Assembly: GCF_000331535.1 (NCBI RefSeq)
Contig: NZ_AMZN01000001.1
Span: 1 to 64,000, forward strand
DNA from: Fulvivirga imtechensis AK7
GTDB lineage: Bacteria; Bacteroidota; Bacteroidia; Cytophagales; Cyclobacteriaceae
Length of the DNA stretch: 64,000 bases
Direction of reading: 5' to 3'
Shown: positions 19,201-26,860 of the stretch, one piece after another
How the letters are laid out: the number at the start of each line of letters is the position of its first letter
Position numbering within the stretch: position 1 is the stretch's first letter
Position numbers and translations under genes: made by a program
The notes under the pieces: generated by a model
The model's input: the letters and a program-made list of their open reading frames with translations, nothing else
Databases searched by the model: none
What the model was told of the DNA's origin: nothing

Positions 19201-19459
19201 TGTTGCCGGGTTGTGGCCTTTGATCATGGAGAAGAGCTTTCAGGCACAATTCCTGATACCAATGGCCATTTCAGTAGCCTATGGAGTGCTGGTAGGTACA
19301 TTTATCATACTACTCTTCTTCCCGGTGCTCATCCTGTTCTTTAACGATGTAAGGAGATTCGCCAAATGGGTTTGGACAGGCGAAAAGCCTCTGAAAGAAG
19401 ATGTGGAAAGAGCGCTGATAGATGAAGAGCGCGTCCATAAATATGACATTGCAGCATAA
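16262..19459 (+). CDS. RND-family inner-membrane efflux transporter
   Basis: A 1065-residue AcrB/MdtB-type proton-driven pump. It shows the duplicated topology of one N-terminal segment, a large periplasmic loop and a block of membrane segments, repeated twice (membrane blocks near 335-480 and 870-1030). GILVDDGIVIAENIYSHFEK carries the paired Asp of the proton relay, and AYPGASPEEMEEGVTLKVEEAL is the conserved N-terminal porter motif. The second half has GVIINDAVVFLAKYN. Which substrates it moves is not visible. It is the second gene of a four-gene operon. Confidence 0.94.
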   Translation: MMKSVKGLIEYFVKYPILANVIIALTLLAGVVSLLHTKKSFFPTQKDKNIIIQVAYPGASPEEMEEGVTLKVEEALTSIAGIDEIISTSSENSANITVVTLESYAIDEVYTDIKNAVDGISSFPVNAEKPIIYKQRQQSVAQWLGLTGDVDLRVLERYAKDIKDDLLASGVISQVNINGLPPREISIEVSEQDLARYGITFDEVANAVRQNNQDISAGSIKAETEEILIRSNAKETDAAIIGEITVRSNADGSKLLLKDIATIKEQYAEQPQKALLNGKRAVFIQVNKLEDEDLQEISAFVTPYVEEFNSTHNGVKLELTWDFMTMLNQRLELLTSNGLIGLFLVLIALGTFLSLRLSFWVAWGIPSSFLGMFVLGSFVGLTINMISLFGMILVIGILVDDGIVIAENIYSHFEKTKNPIKAAIQGTLEVVPAVFTSVTTTIVAFLPLLFLTGGFEFLRDMAFVVIFSLAFSLLEAFFVLPAHLASKTVLSVKKEDTRSHKIRGYINRGIDFMRYSLYGNMLKYTIKYRAVSICFLIGLFPIIMGLFQGGFIKSTFFPQIPFTSFNINIAFKPGERESKVEAYLERFDNAVWEVNSDLKEELDIEEDIVNYTFGSVGNTGDGSESGSHAGNINVFHKELDDYGINSFDLIRKIEEKIGPVPEAEKFNIGGGNRWGKPISVRLLGKNYEELQQAKDFLKAELVKITDLKDVEDNVAIGRREMLFDLTPEAYFLGLTHNDITKQIRQGFFGEEVQRLQKGDDEVRVWVRYPGSGRLNVGQLEDMKVKTQQGEQFPLTQVSNYTVERGISGIRHYNTNRAVTVEADMVDPFGEVPPILNKVQTEIVPQLQTQYPTVKVDYGGQAKESARAGQEIGLFFGGAFLLIFFIIMITFRSFYQAVMILAMIPLGWIGAAIGHGLEGHPVSLLSAWGMIALSGVIINDAVVFLAKYNSLVKDDGQSVSEAAYNAGIARFRAIMLTSITTVAGLWPLIMEKSFQAQFLIPMAISVAYGVLVGTFIILLFFPVLILFFNDVRRFAKWVWTGEKPLKEDVERALIDEERVHKYDIAA

Positions 19460-19471
19460 ACCTGTTGAAAG

Positions 19472-20173
19472 ATGAATTACAAAAAGGTATTTTTTAATAA
19501 AAGTAATGAGGAGCTTCTGGAGCTTTTGGAGCACGATGAAGGTACTATCAACTATAGTGCTAAATTATCCCTTCTTGATCTGCTGAAGGAGCGGAAAATA
19601 ATTGATGAAGATGACCCTCGGGTTATTGCTATCAAACAGTCGTTGCAGGTGGAAGAGGATAAAATTAAGGATTTGAAATACCTGCACAATATGGGCTTTA
19701 AAATTCATGCTGCTGACGGTCAGGTGAAGATTGTAAGGTCAGGGATGGCGAAATTTGTTGATCTCTTGGGCGCTTTCCTCGGATTTTTGCTAATGCTCGT
19801 GTTTATACCCGCTTTTGGCAGATGGCGCGAAATATTTGATACAGGTATGGAGATAATGCCATTAGTTTTTGCAATAGTCCTTTCGGTTATTGGTCTACTG
19901 GGACTTATGCTTTTCCAAAAAGGCGCTGCGAGGTTTATTGATCACCTGGGGTTTGAGATTTTGAAAGACGGAAGTGCAATTAGGGTAAGCAGGCTTACCG
20001 GTTTTAAATTAAACAAATTTGATGTAGCCCCAAATGCTCTTTTTGTTGAAAAGAATGATGGAAACGTTAGTCTCGTTTGCGACAGCAATGATACCAGGTT
20101 TGCATTGATCACAACACATGGTGGCCCCCGTTTTGAAAAAACCATCTACTATTTAAAGTCGGAACTTGCTTAA
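19472..20173 (+). CDS. uncharacterised membrane protein within the RND operon
   Basis: A 233-residue protein I do not recognise. The N-terminal 75 residues are charged and helical (NEELLELLEHDEG, LLDLLKERKIIDEDDPRV). Two membrane segments lie near 97-116 and 129-147. The C-terminal 85 residues look like a beta-rich PH-like domain (FEILKDGSAIRVSRLTGFKL, RFALITTHGGPRFEKTIYYL). It starts 12 bases after the pump gene and its end overlaps the TolC gene by 8 bases, so it is part of the efflux operon and may be an accessory or assembly factor. Confidence 0.7.
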   Translation: MNYKKVFFNKSNEELLELLEHDEGTINYSAKLSLLDLLKERKIIDEDDPRVIAIKQSLQVEEDKIKDLKYLHNMGFKIHAADGQVKIVRSGMAKFVDLLGAFLGFLLMLVFIPAFGRWREIFDTGMEIMPLVFAIVLSVIGLLGLMLFQKGAARFIDHLGFEILKDGSAIRVSRLTGFKLNKFDVAPNALFVEKNDGNVSLVCDSNDTRFALITTHGGPRFEKTIYYLKSELA

Positions 20174-21545
20174 AATGAATATGTATCGATCATTACTAAT
20201 AATTGCTTTCAGCTTTTTATATATTTCTGTGTCCGCTCAGGAGGAGCTTTCACTTTCAGATGCAATAAAAACTGGTCTGAAAAGAAATTATGACATCAGA
20301 ATTGAAGAGAAGAATATCGAAATAGCAGAGAATAACAACAGTTGGGGCGAAGCAGGCAAATATCCTACGCTTACACTTAATCTGAATCAAAATAACAGTT
20401 TGACTGATAATATTAAAACCGCCAGTCCTTTCCAGCTTCAGGACCAGACTATTTCAAATAGTTTGAACCCTGGAATAAATCTGAACTGGACATTGTTCAA
20501 CGGTTTTAAGATCAATATCTCCAAGTATAGATTGGAGCAATTGCAGGCTCAATCAAAGGGAAACGCAGAAATTGTGATCTCCAATACCATACAATCGATT
20601 ATACTGGGGTATTACAAGGCTGTTCTCGAAAAAGAGCGTTTGGAAGAGTTTGAGAAGCAGTTGCGCCTTTCTTCCGATAAATACGAATATACAAGGGTTA
20701 AATCAGAGTTGGGTAGCGCGGTGAGTTCTGATTTGCTTTTAGAAGAAGCCAATTATCTCACAGACTCAACGAATTATATTAATCAGCAGTTGACACTTCG
20801 AAATGCGGTCCGTGACCTAAATGTCCTGCTTGCTGAGCCTGAAGTGGATAAGCAGTATGTGCTTACCACAGAGTTGGCGGTAGAGGTGGAGGAGTATGAA
20901 CTCGCGAACCTGATGACAAAGCTTAATACAAATAATGTTGATCTTAAGAAGCAATATATTGCTCAGCGACTTCTGGATTATGATGTAAGGCTGAGTAGGG
21001 CTGAAAGGTATCCCCAGGTTGCTCTTAATGCTGGTTATTCCCATAACAGGAGCCGTGTTGATTTGAGTAACGCTACTTTCCCCAGCCAGGATGGCAGCAG
21101 TTCTCCCGGGCCTCCGGATCCACTAAATGCTGTCACAGATAATTATTTCGCTAATTTTACAGTCTCCTTTACACTTTTTAACGGTGGACGAATTAACAGG
21201 GCCATACAAAACACTATAATCCAGGAGGATATCGAAAATATAAGAACTGATAAACTTAAAAATTCATTGTATGGAGATCTGGCAAAAGCACATGATGAGT
21301 ACCAAATAAGGGCTCGGCTCTATAGGATCAGTGACAGAAGGAAAACTTCAACTCAAACTAACCTGAATATTTCAGAAGAAAAGTTTAAAACGGGAACGAT
21401 CAATTCTTTTGATTACAGGACCGTGCAAAACAACCATCTTTCTGCCGCAATCCAGGAGCTCCAATCATTGTATAATGTAATAGATGCGAAAGTCACATTG
21501 ATGCGCCTTACCGGCGGTATCATCGAAACTTATGTAGTAGAATAG
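20166..21545 (+). CDS. TolC-family outer-membrane efflux channel
   Basis: A 459-residue exported protein. A signal peptide (about residues 1-24, ending SAQ) is followed by two repeats of the outer membrane efflux protein domain: long coiled-coil helices and barrel strands such as PGINLNWTLFNGFKINISKYRLEQ and FTVSFTLFNGGRINRAIQNT, each with the WxLFNGxR-type signature. The start may be this ATG or the one two codons later. It completes the tripartite pump; its start lies inside the upstream gene. A terminator follows. Confidence 0.93.
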   Translation: MLKMNMYRSLLIIAFSFLYISVSAQEELSLSDAIKTGLKRNYDIRIEEKNIEIAENNNSWGEAGKYPTLTLNLNQNNSLTDNIKTASPFQLQDQTISNSLNPGINLNWTLFNGFKINISKYRLEQLQAQSKGNAEIVISNTIQSIILGYYKAVLEKERLEEFEKQLRLSSDKYEYTRVKSELGSAVSSDLLLEEANYLTDSTNYINQQLTLRNAVRDLNVLLAEPEVDKQYVLTTELAVEVEEYELANLMTKLNTNNVDLKKQYIAQRLLDYDVRLSRAERYPQVALNAGYSHNRSRVDLSNATFPSQDGSSSPGPPDPLNAVTDNYFANFTVSFTLFNGGRINRAIQNTIIQEDIENIRTDKLKNSLYGDLAKAHDEYQIRARLYRISDRRKTSTQTNLNISEEKFKTGTINSFDYRTVQNNHLSAAIQELQSLYNVIDAKVTLMRLTGGIIETYVVE

Positions 21546-21569
21546 TGGCGATCATGAACGATCTCAATA

Positions 21570-21602
21570 AAAACCCGTGAATTATCGCGGGTTTTCTTTT
21601 TT
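21570..21602 (+). terminator. rho-independent terminator of the RND operon
   Basis: AAAACCCG and CGGGTTTT pair around TGAATTATCG, followed by CTTTTTT. It lies 25 bases after the TolC stop. Confidence 0.85.
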
Positions 21603-21650
21603 CAGCTCACTTAAATGGTTAAAATTGCATTTTTAAATTGATCATCTTTT

Positions 21651-22121
21651 ATGAAGCAACCCGAATCTCTCCAACAAGTAGCCGAATTCCATAAAACTTT
21701 CCAGCATCCGATATTGGATAACCCTACTATCCCTGATGAAAAGCGGTGCGCGCTTCGGGTTTCGCTCATTGCGGAAGAGTTAAAGGAATTGGAAGAGGCG
21801 ATAAAGGCTAATGATATTGTGGAGATTGCTGATGCTCTTTGCGATATACAGTACGTGCTGTCAGGCGCTGTACTTGAGTTTGGGCTCGCTGAAAAATTTA
21901 AAGCTCTTTTTGATGAGGTACAACGCTCCAATATGAGTAAAGCATGCGATAATGAAGATGAAGCCAAAGCCACAGTAAAATACTATCAGGAGGAAAGAGA
22001 TACAGAATGCTATTTCAAAAAGATCGATGGTAAATACCTGGTTTTCAGAAGGTCAGATAATAAGACTATCAAGTCAATTAATTATTCTCCTGCTGATCTA
22101 AGATCAATTCTCAATAAATAA
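21651..22121 (+). CDS. MazG-like / PRA-PH nucleotide pyrophosphohydrolase
   Basis: A 156-residue all-helical protein with the metal-binding signature of the MazG/phosphoribosyl-ATP pyrophosphohydrolase superfamily: AEELKELEEA (E42, E43, E46) and EIADALCDIQYVLSG (E58, D61, D65). Such enzymes hydrolyse NTPs or PRA-type substrates to monophosphate and pyrophosphate. The C-terminal 50 residues (KKIDGKYLVFRRSDNKTIKS) are an extra small beta unit. It does not lie in a his operon, so house-cleaning of nucleotides is more likely than histidine synthesis. Confidence 0.82.
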   Translation: MKQPESLQQVAEFHKTFQHPILDNPTIPDEKRCALRVSLIAEELKELEEAIKANDIVEIADALCDIQYVLSGAVLEFGLAEKFKALFDEVQRSNMSKACDNEDEAKATVKYYQEERDTECYFKKIDGKYLVFRRSDNKTIKSINYSPADLRSILNK

Positions 22122-22173
22122 TATTTCCTGAAGACCCCGGAAAATATTATATTACAAGTAGAGAAATAGCTAC

Positions 22174-23334
22174 ATGTCTAAAGAAGTTGAATCCCTTAAG
22201 GCTGAAATAGACAGGTTGAAAGCGATTATCAATCGGGATCATTCTGCGATAGATGATCAAACTTTTAAAGACCTGTTCGACAACAGCAGTGACCTGATTT
22301 ACATTCATGATGAAAATGGCATTTTCATAGATGTCAACAAGGCTGTTTTAGAAAAATATGGTTATAGCAAAGAGGAAGTGATAGGGCAAACACCCCAAAT
22401 GCTTTCCGTTGCCGGTATGAACGATCTTGATGATGTAGTTGCCAAAACAAAGATCGTATGGACGGGTGGGCCTGCGCAATCTCTTGAGTGGTGGAGCAGG
22501 CGGAAGGACAACACCATGTTTCTCAAGGAGCTTATCCTTCGTAAGGGTAAATATTTTGGCAGAGAGGTGATCGTTGCCACAGGCAGAGATATAACCGAAA
22601 GAAAAAGGGTTGAGAATGAACTTCGTAATAAAAACGAGGAGCTTAAAAATCTAAACGAAGCGCTTGATGCCTTTGTGTATAGCGCTTCACACGATCTGAA
22701 GGCACCGCTTCTTTCCATTAAAGGCCTCGTGGGGCTTATGAAAGTTGATAAGGAGACTAATCCTAACTATTACCTGGAGAAAATCAATCAGTCAATTCAA
22801 AAACTGACAAGCTTTGTCAATGACCTGGTGGAATATTCCAGAAATACACGCACAGAGGTAAAGGTCGAAGGTGTCGATTTCAGGGAATTTATTGATGAAG
22901 TATTTAGCAATTTTGAATTTTTACCTGACGACAGGCAAGTATATAAAGATATTGAAATAGATCAGGTCCACGATTTTTATACTGATCGTTATCGCCTGTA
23001 TGTTATCCTCAATAACTTAGTCTCTAATGCCATCAGGTACAGCGACAAGGAGAAGGGGCAGTCTTTCATTCATGTGAAGGTACACCAGGAAAAGAGCAAG
23101 GTGATGATAAGTGTTTCTGATAATGGCATTGGTATCGCCAAAGCTCATGCCGGTAAGATATTCCAAATGTTTTATCGCGGCACAGATGTAAAAACAGGGT
23201 CAGGCTTGGGATTATACATTGTGAAGGAAACATTGAATAAGCTACAAGGCCATATCACATATACCTCTGAGCCAGGGCAGGGTACAACTTTTGTAGTAGA
23301 GCTCCCTAACCTGAAGGGGATGACTAATATTTAA
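22174..23334 (+). CDS. PAS-domain sensor histidine kinase
   Basis: A 386-residue soluble kinase. A short coiled coil (1-20) is followed by a PAS domain (about 25-145, LFDNSSDLIYIHDENGIFIDVN to VIVATGRDITERKRVE), a linker helix, a HisKA dimerisation domain with the phospho-accepting H173 in SASHDLKAP, and an HATPase domain with N box NNLVSNAIRYSD, G1 box DNGIGI and G2 box GSGLGLYIVKE. No membrane segment, so it senses a cytosolic signal. No response regulator is adjacent; the output partner is unknown. The 3' end overlaps the convergent psd gene by 11 bases. Confidence 0.93.
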   Translation: MSKEVESLKAEIDRLKAIINRDHSAIDDQTFKDLFDNSSDLIYIHDENGIFIDVNKAVLEKYGYSKEEVIGQTPQMLSVAGMNDLDDVVAKTKIVWTGGPAQSLEWWSRRKDNTMFLKELILRKGKYFGREVIVATGRDITERKRVENELRNKNEELKNLNEALDAFVYSASHDLKAPLLSIKGLVGLMKVDKETNPNYYLEKINQSIQKLTSFVNDLVEYSRNTRTEVKVEGVDFREFIDEVFSNFEFLPDDRQVYKDIEIDQVHDFYTDRYRLYVILNNLVSNAIRYSDKEKGQSFIHVKVHQEKSKVMISVSDNGIGIAKAHAGKIFQMFYRGTDVKTGSGLGLYIVKETLNKLQGHITYTSEPGQGTTFVVELPNLKGMTNI

Positions 23335-24226
23335 GACCCATGAATACCTGATCACCTTTTTGTCTGACTGTGGATTCCGGTGAGGCCATGCAGCAGGTTG
23401 AACCAAGTAAAAATTTCCCAATTTCATCGGCTACATTCATAGATGCTCCTGGCTTAATTTGTAGATCAAGTACGATGGTACCAACAGCAGGTCCACCCAC
23501 TATAGATAAGTGCCATGGACGACCAAGATCATCTGTTAGTTGCAAGTTTACACGTTCATTTCTTAAAGCAGGTAAAGACGGATCTTTCTTATAAACCCAG
23601 GGCCTGAGCAGGATCAGCTCTCCGGGGATGCGTTCTATCTTTTCAACTATACAATTCACAGGGCTATGGATTCGGTGATAATTGTTGTTGTGTAAAAACA
23701 CATTGGAGAAAAAGTAGTGGCCGGGGATGTCTTTACCTAAATTTCCGAATATATGATGAATCAGTCGTATATCTCCCTTGACATTGATAGCGGGTAATTC
23801 ATCCACACGGCCGTAATCACAAAGCAGTCCTTCACACGGCCAGATGTATGGCTCATCAGTTATGGGGCCCTTTTTGTACACGCGGGTAAAAAAATCCTGG
23901 AAGCTGCTATAATTAGCGTTGCCGGATTCTGATTGAAACTGTGACAGATATTCTTTAGTAAGTCCGTTGAATCTGCAATACGGTTTGATGATAAACCGGG
24001 TAAATGCGTGATTGTATACCCTCGCATATACCGATGAGATCATCTTTTGCCATAGAGCAGGGAGCTGTCCCCAGATGTGTAGTGAAATGAATCTATAGAG
24101 CACCATATTAAGATACGAATTTATAATGGAGATATTTTTTCGATATACGTGATGCAATGGCAGAGGGATTACCCTTGAAGAGGTTTTTAGACCAATAACA
24201 GGTTGCTGATGATCAACGATGTACAT
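23324..24226 (-). CDS. psd: phosphatidylserine decarboxylase proenzyme
   Basis: A 300-residue enzyme that makes phosphatidylethanolamine from phosphatidylserine at the inner membrane. The self-cleavage motif LGST lies near the C terminus (Ser about 276), where cleavage gives a pyruvoyl-capped alpha chain of about 25 residues. GHYFFSNVFLHNNNYHRIHSP is the conserved catalytic-His region and GGPAVGTIV also fits. I start at MYIVDHQQ; an ATG 18 codons upstream would borrow sequence from the inserted palindromic element at 24278. That element lies only about 50 bases upstream, so the promoter probably lies within it or on its far side. Confidence 0.9.
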   Translation of the reverse strand: MYIVDHQQPVIGLKTSSRVIPLPLHHVYRKNISIINSYLNMVLYRFISLHIWGQLPALWQKMISSVYARVYNHAFTRFIIKPYCRFNGLTKEYLSQFQSESGNANYSSFQDFFTRVYKKGPITDEPYIWPCEGLLCDYGRVDELPAINVKGDIRLIHHIFGNLGKDIPGHYFFSNVFLHNNNYHRIHSPVNCIVEKIERIPGELILLRPWVYKKDPSLPALRNERVNLQLTDDLGRPWHLSIVGGPAVGTIVLDLQIKPGASMNVADEIGKFLLGSTCCMASPESTVRQKGDQVFMGLKY

Positions 24227-24263
24227 TTCTATATTGAGGAAGCCTAACACCCTCGCACCAGCT

Positions 24264-24760
24264 CCCGGACTTGTTCCCATAGCCGTTAACTTAAGAGAAT
24301 AACGAGCCCCCAGAGGGGGTAAATCTTTGTAGCCCGGGGTGAAGCCCCGGGTTTAAACGAGAAGTTGAGTGTGCCATAGGAAGGCCCAACCATGGAACAC
24401 AGGCTTCCTTGGCACACATGGCAGGAATGAGTTCGAAGCATTTACCTTAGTAAGCATGGATGCGCCAAAATAGCCTTCTCATCTTCCCAAGCTTGAATGT
24501 GGCGCATAAAAAAATCTAATCCTGTCCCGGGGCTTCACCCCGGGCTACCAATATTGCATCCCTACCGGGATGCTTAAGTTAACGGCTATGGGACTTGTTC
24601 CGGGACCCTTCAGCAAAGCACTTCTTGAGAAGTAGCCCGATAAACCCAGTCAATGAAATGGCGCAGAAAAAATCCCTATTTTTCGGCTTTTCATTGGTTT
24701 TGGCGGAGTGTTACTTCGGTTAATCCCCCTTCTCTCAAGGGCCCCGGAACAGGTCCGGGG
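24264..24760. repeat. palindromic host element interrupted by the family-2 insertion
   Basis: If the family-2 element and one copy of its duplication are removed, a 173-bp inverted-repeat element is left. The left arm CCCGGACTTGTTCCGGGACC (joined across the insertion) and the right arm, read inward, CCCCGGACCTGTTCCGGGGC, match closely, and both continue as CCCTTNAG. The centre also pairs (CAATGAAA near 24652 with TTTTCATTG near 24687). A fragment of the same arm lies at 9352-9367. No gene is present. Confidence 0.7.
24278..24590. mobile_element. family-2 MITE-like element with perfect 18-bp inverted ends
   Basis: A 313-bp non-coding element. Its left end CATAGCCGTTAACTTAAG (24278-24295) is the exact reverse complement of its right end (24573-24590). 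It is flanked on both sides by the same 11 bases GGACTTGTTCC (24267-24277 and 24591-24601), which reads as a target-site duplication. Inside, a 22-bp block with AGCCCGGGGTGAAGCCCC (24330-24351) is inverted perfectly at 24526-24547, and further arms pair (TGTGCCA/TGGCACA, ATGCGCCA/TGGCGCAT). The whole element can fold into a branched cruciform. No transposase is encoded. Confidence 0.85.
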
Positions 24761-24783
24761 ACAAGTGGTTATGGATTTGACGT

Positions 24784-25017
24784 CTAAATATAGAACTCCA
24801 GTTGAAATACGGGAGATGTTTTTACAGGGATCGGGCGTACAGCCAGAATATTGGCATTGTTAAATACATCGATGAATTCAGTACGGCTAATACGTTCTTT
24901 ACTCTGACCTGGTTTGATCTTGTGGTATTGCATTCGTCCCGATGAATTTGCCGTTGCGCTGTAAACATAATTATAGCGCAATGGAATAGGGGAGGGGACA
25001 AATCTCATATTGTTCAT
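24784..25017 (-). CDS. small uncharacterised protein
   Basis: A 77-residue basic protein I do not recognise, with no signal peptide or membrane segment. The middle is polar (MQYHKIKPGQSKERISRTEF) and the end strand-like (NILAVRPIPVKTSPVFQLEFYI). It begins 13 bases after the stop of the 81-residue gene upstream, so the two look like a small operon. Reality is supported by this spacing and Bacteroidota-like codon use, but not by any motif. Confidence 0.5.
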   Translation of the reverse strand: MNNMRFVPSPIPLRYNYVYSATANSSGRMQYHKIKPGQSKERISRTEFIDVFNNANILAVRPIPVKTSPVFQLEFYI

Positions 25018-25030
25018 ATCGTAACATCAG

Positions 25031-25276
25031 TCAGTATGAATTCTTGAAATTTGTATATACCATCCTGTTTTGCAGACTGTTATACTGTGAAAGCAGTATA
25101 TAAGCTGAGTCGGGAACGTAATTAAACCTTCTTTTAAACTCATCAACTTTCATAGATAGTTCGTTGACGTAAAATCTGATCTGTTCCAGGTTTTTACACC
25201 GGGTAGGTTTTTCAAAGTTCTTTCTGGCGAAACTTGAAAACTCTTCGTCCAGCCTCTTTTTTTCGAATTCACTCAT
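25031..25276 (-). CDS. small uncharacterised helical protein
   Basis: An 81-residue charged, helix-rich protein (EKKRLDEEFSSFARKNF, ELSMKVDEFKRRFNYVPDSAYILLSQYNSLQNRM). I do not recognise the family. It is the first gene of a minus-strand pair. Two near-identical short palindromic motifs lie 3 and about 80 bases upstream of its start and may be an operator. The size, charge and paired layout would be compatible with a small regulatory or DNA-associated protein, but there is no direct evidence. Confidence 0.55.
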   Translation of the reverse strand: MSEFEKKRLDEEFSSFARKNFEKPTRCKNLEQIRFYVNELSMKVDEFKRRFNYVPDSAYILLSQYNSLQNRMVYTNFKNSY

Positions 25277-25715
25277 AGATTTGTGTATTTTTGCACAACT
25301 ATCTAAAGCAATAATAACTAATACTCAGATTAATAACAATAAAATTGAGCATTTTTTTTGTGCATTTCTGCACATAAATAATAGACGATAGTTATCAATG
25401 GGTATGAAATAAACGAATTTGATGAAATGTTATAGTTTGTTGATTTACAGGTAGTTATTATATCTAACCGAAGTTATTTTTTAATCGTATTTTAGTAATA
25501 TAATAGCGATAAGCATTGATCAGTTTGTTCCATTTGCTCAGTTTGTCGAGGTCTTTCCTGCTGTATCTCTACACACAAGAGTTTTTAAACATTATTTTTC
25601 TGACTTTTCTCATCATAGGAAAGTTGATGACATGTAAATTGAACAATTTACTCAAGGGATTAACAACTATTTAATTATATTTATGGCAAGTAAAAATAAT
25701 TAAATAACAGTGACT
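25277..25715. promoter_or_regulatory. divergent AT-rich intergenic region with two copies of an operator-like motif
   Basis: This 439-bp gene-free region separates the minus-strand small genes from the plus-strand membrane gene. TTTGTGTATTTTTGCACAA (from 25280) and TTTGTGCATTTCTGCACAT (from 25357) are two copies of one imperfect palindrome, TTTGTGYATTTYTGCACA, spaced about 77 bases apart. This suggests binding of a dimeric regulator. I see nothing else in the remaining AT-rich sequence. Confidence 0.5.
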
Positions 25716-26621
25716 ATGGAAGAATCTACTGCAGGTGGCTTTCTCTCAAATTGGCATAGCGCAATGATTATAGGCGCTATTGCATTTACCGCGTTAGCTA
25801 TTATCATCTATATATATCATAACATTCGTGTTTCTGGTATTAGTGATTATAAGGATAAATATGACTATCTGAGAAAATATGAGATCAAAGCGTACAAGCT
25901 GTGCTTTATACTTATTGCGGTAGCCGTAGCTATGTTGATCAATACATATGGTAAAAACACGCTTGAATTCGATCCGGTATGGTTTTTCGTGCGTTTGTTT
26001 ATTTCCGTTGCAGGCGGAACACTCATAGGGTATATAGCTGCGTTGGTACTACAATACTACTACCCTACGAAGCTAAATAAAAAGCTCAGAAAATGGAGGT
26101 ATACACCTCGTGTCAATCCTAATACCGGCAGAAAAATGAGACTGTTGAGCGAAGATGAGGAAGATGTACATTTGGATGAAGGGATGCAAGCGGAAGAGAA
26201 TGTATTTTCAGTGGATTATGATGTTTGGATAGATGAGGAAACCGGTTATACCAAAATAGAAAAGTATCAGGGACACCTTGAAGCGCTGCAATGCGGCAAT
26301 TGCGGCTTTTACACAATGAAAGTTGTTAGGGAGGAGATCATTGAGCCTCCAACAGAAACAAAGGAGGGTGAGCTGATCAAACATTATGAATGTCAGTATT
26401 GTGGCTCGGTTAGGGCTACACAATTCCATATAGCGAGGGAAGAAAACTATGATGGCTTCAAGCCCGAACAGTCCAAGTTCAAAAAAAATGCGCTGGTAAA
26501 CGTAGTAAAAGTAGAGATCCATGGTTCAAATGGCGAAAAGAAAAGCTATACTTTTCAAACCGTAGAGCAGGCCACAAAATTTCTTGATGAGTTTGATTTC
26601 GAAAAAACAGGAGCAATATAG
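25716..26621 (+). CDS. membrane protein with a cytosolic zinc ribbon
   Basis: A 301-residue protein I cannot name. Three hydrophobic segments lie near residues 14-36, 63-80 and 91-116. They are followed by a basic linker (KLNKKLRKWRYTPRVNPNTGRK), an acidic stretch (SEDEEDVHLDEGMQAEE) and a four-cysteine zinc ribbon built from CGNC and, 43 residues on, CQYC. The C terminus is charged and ends EFDFEKTGAI. A GTG two codons upstream is an alternative start. It is monocistronic. Zinc ribbon plus membrane anchor suggests a scaffold or regulator; function unknown. Confidence 0.75.
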   Translation: MEESTAGGFLSNWHSAMIIGAIAFTALAIIIYIYHNIRVSGISDYKDKYDYLRKYEIKAYKLCFILIAVAVAMLINTYGKNTLEFDPVWFFVRLFISVAGGTLIGYIAALVLQYYYPTKLNKKLRKWRYTPRVNPNTGRKMRLLSEDEEDVHLDEGMQAEENVFSVDYDVWIDEETGYTKIEKYQGHLEALQCGNCGFYTMKVVREEIIEPPTETKEGELIKHYECQYCGSVRATQFHIAREENYDGFKPEQSKFKKNALVNVVKVEIHGSNGEKKSYTFQTVEQATKFLDEFDFEKTGAI

Positions 26622-26635
26622 CTTTAATGTCATTC

Positions 26636-26680
26636 TTGGGAGGCTTTTCTCTATAGTCAACAAAAGTGAAAGCCTCCCTT
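26636..26680 (+). terminator. terminator-like hairpin
   Basis: GGGAGGCTTT and AAAGCCTCCC form a 10-bp perfect stem with a loop of about 20 bases, followed by the short T-rich run TTATTCT. The long loop and weak U tract make it a moderate candidate. Confidence 0.5.
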
Positions 26681-26860
26681 ATTCTACAGATGAAAAAACC
26701 TGAAAATCACTTCCTTTTATTTTTTATTTTGCCTAATTTACTCAATGCTTTTTCACCCGGTTTAGTTTTTTTTGAGAAGTTTTGTTACTTCTGGCACCCT
26801 TTTGGTGAAGTATGCGTTAATACCACAGAAAAATAATTATTGATTAGAAAGCAGAGAAGC

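Noticed and set aside
24300-24760. CRISPR array or IS insertion at the GC-rich hairpin cluster
   Set aside because: There are no regularly spaced identical repeats with unique spacers, no cas genes and no transposase frame. The inverted ends and duplication fit a MITE-like element.
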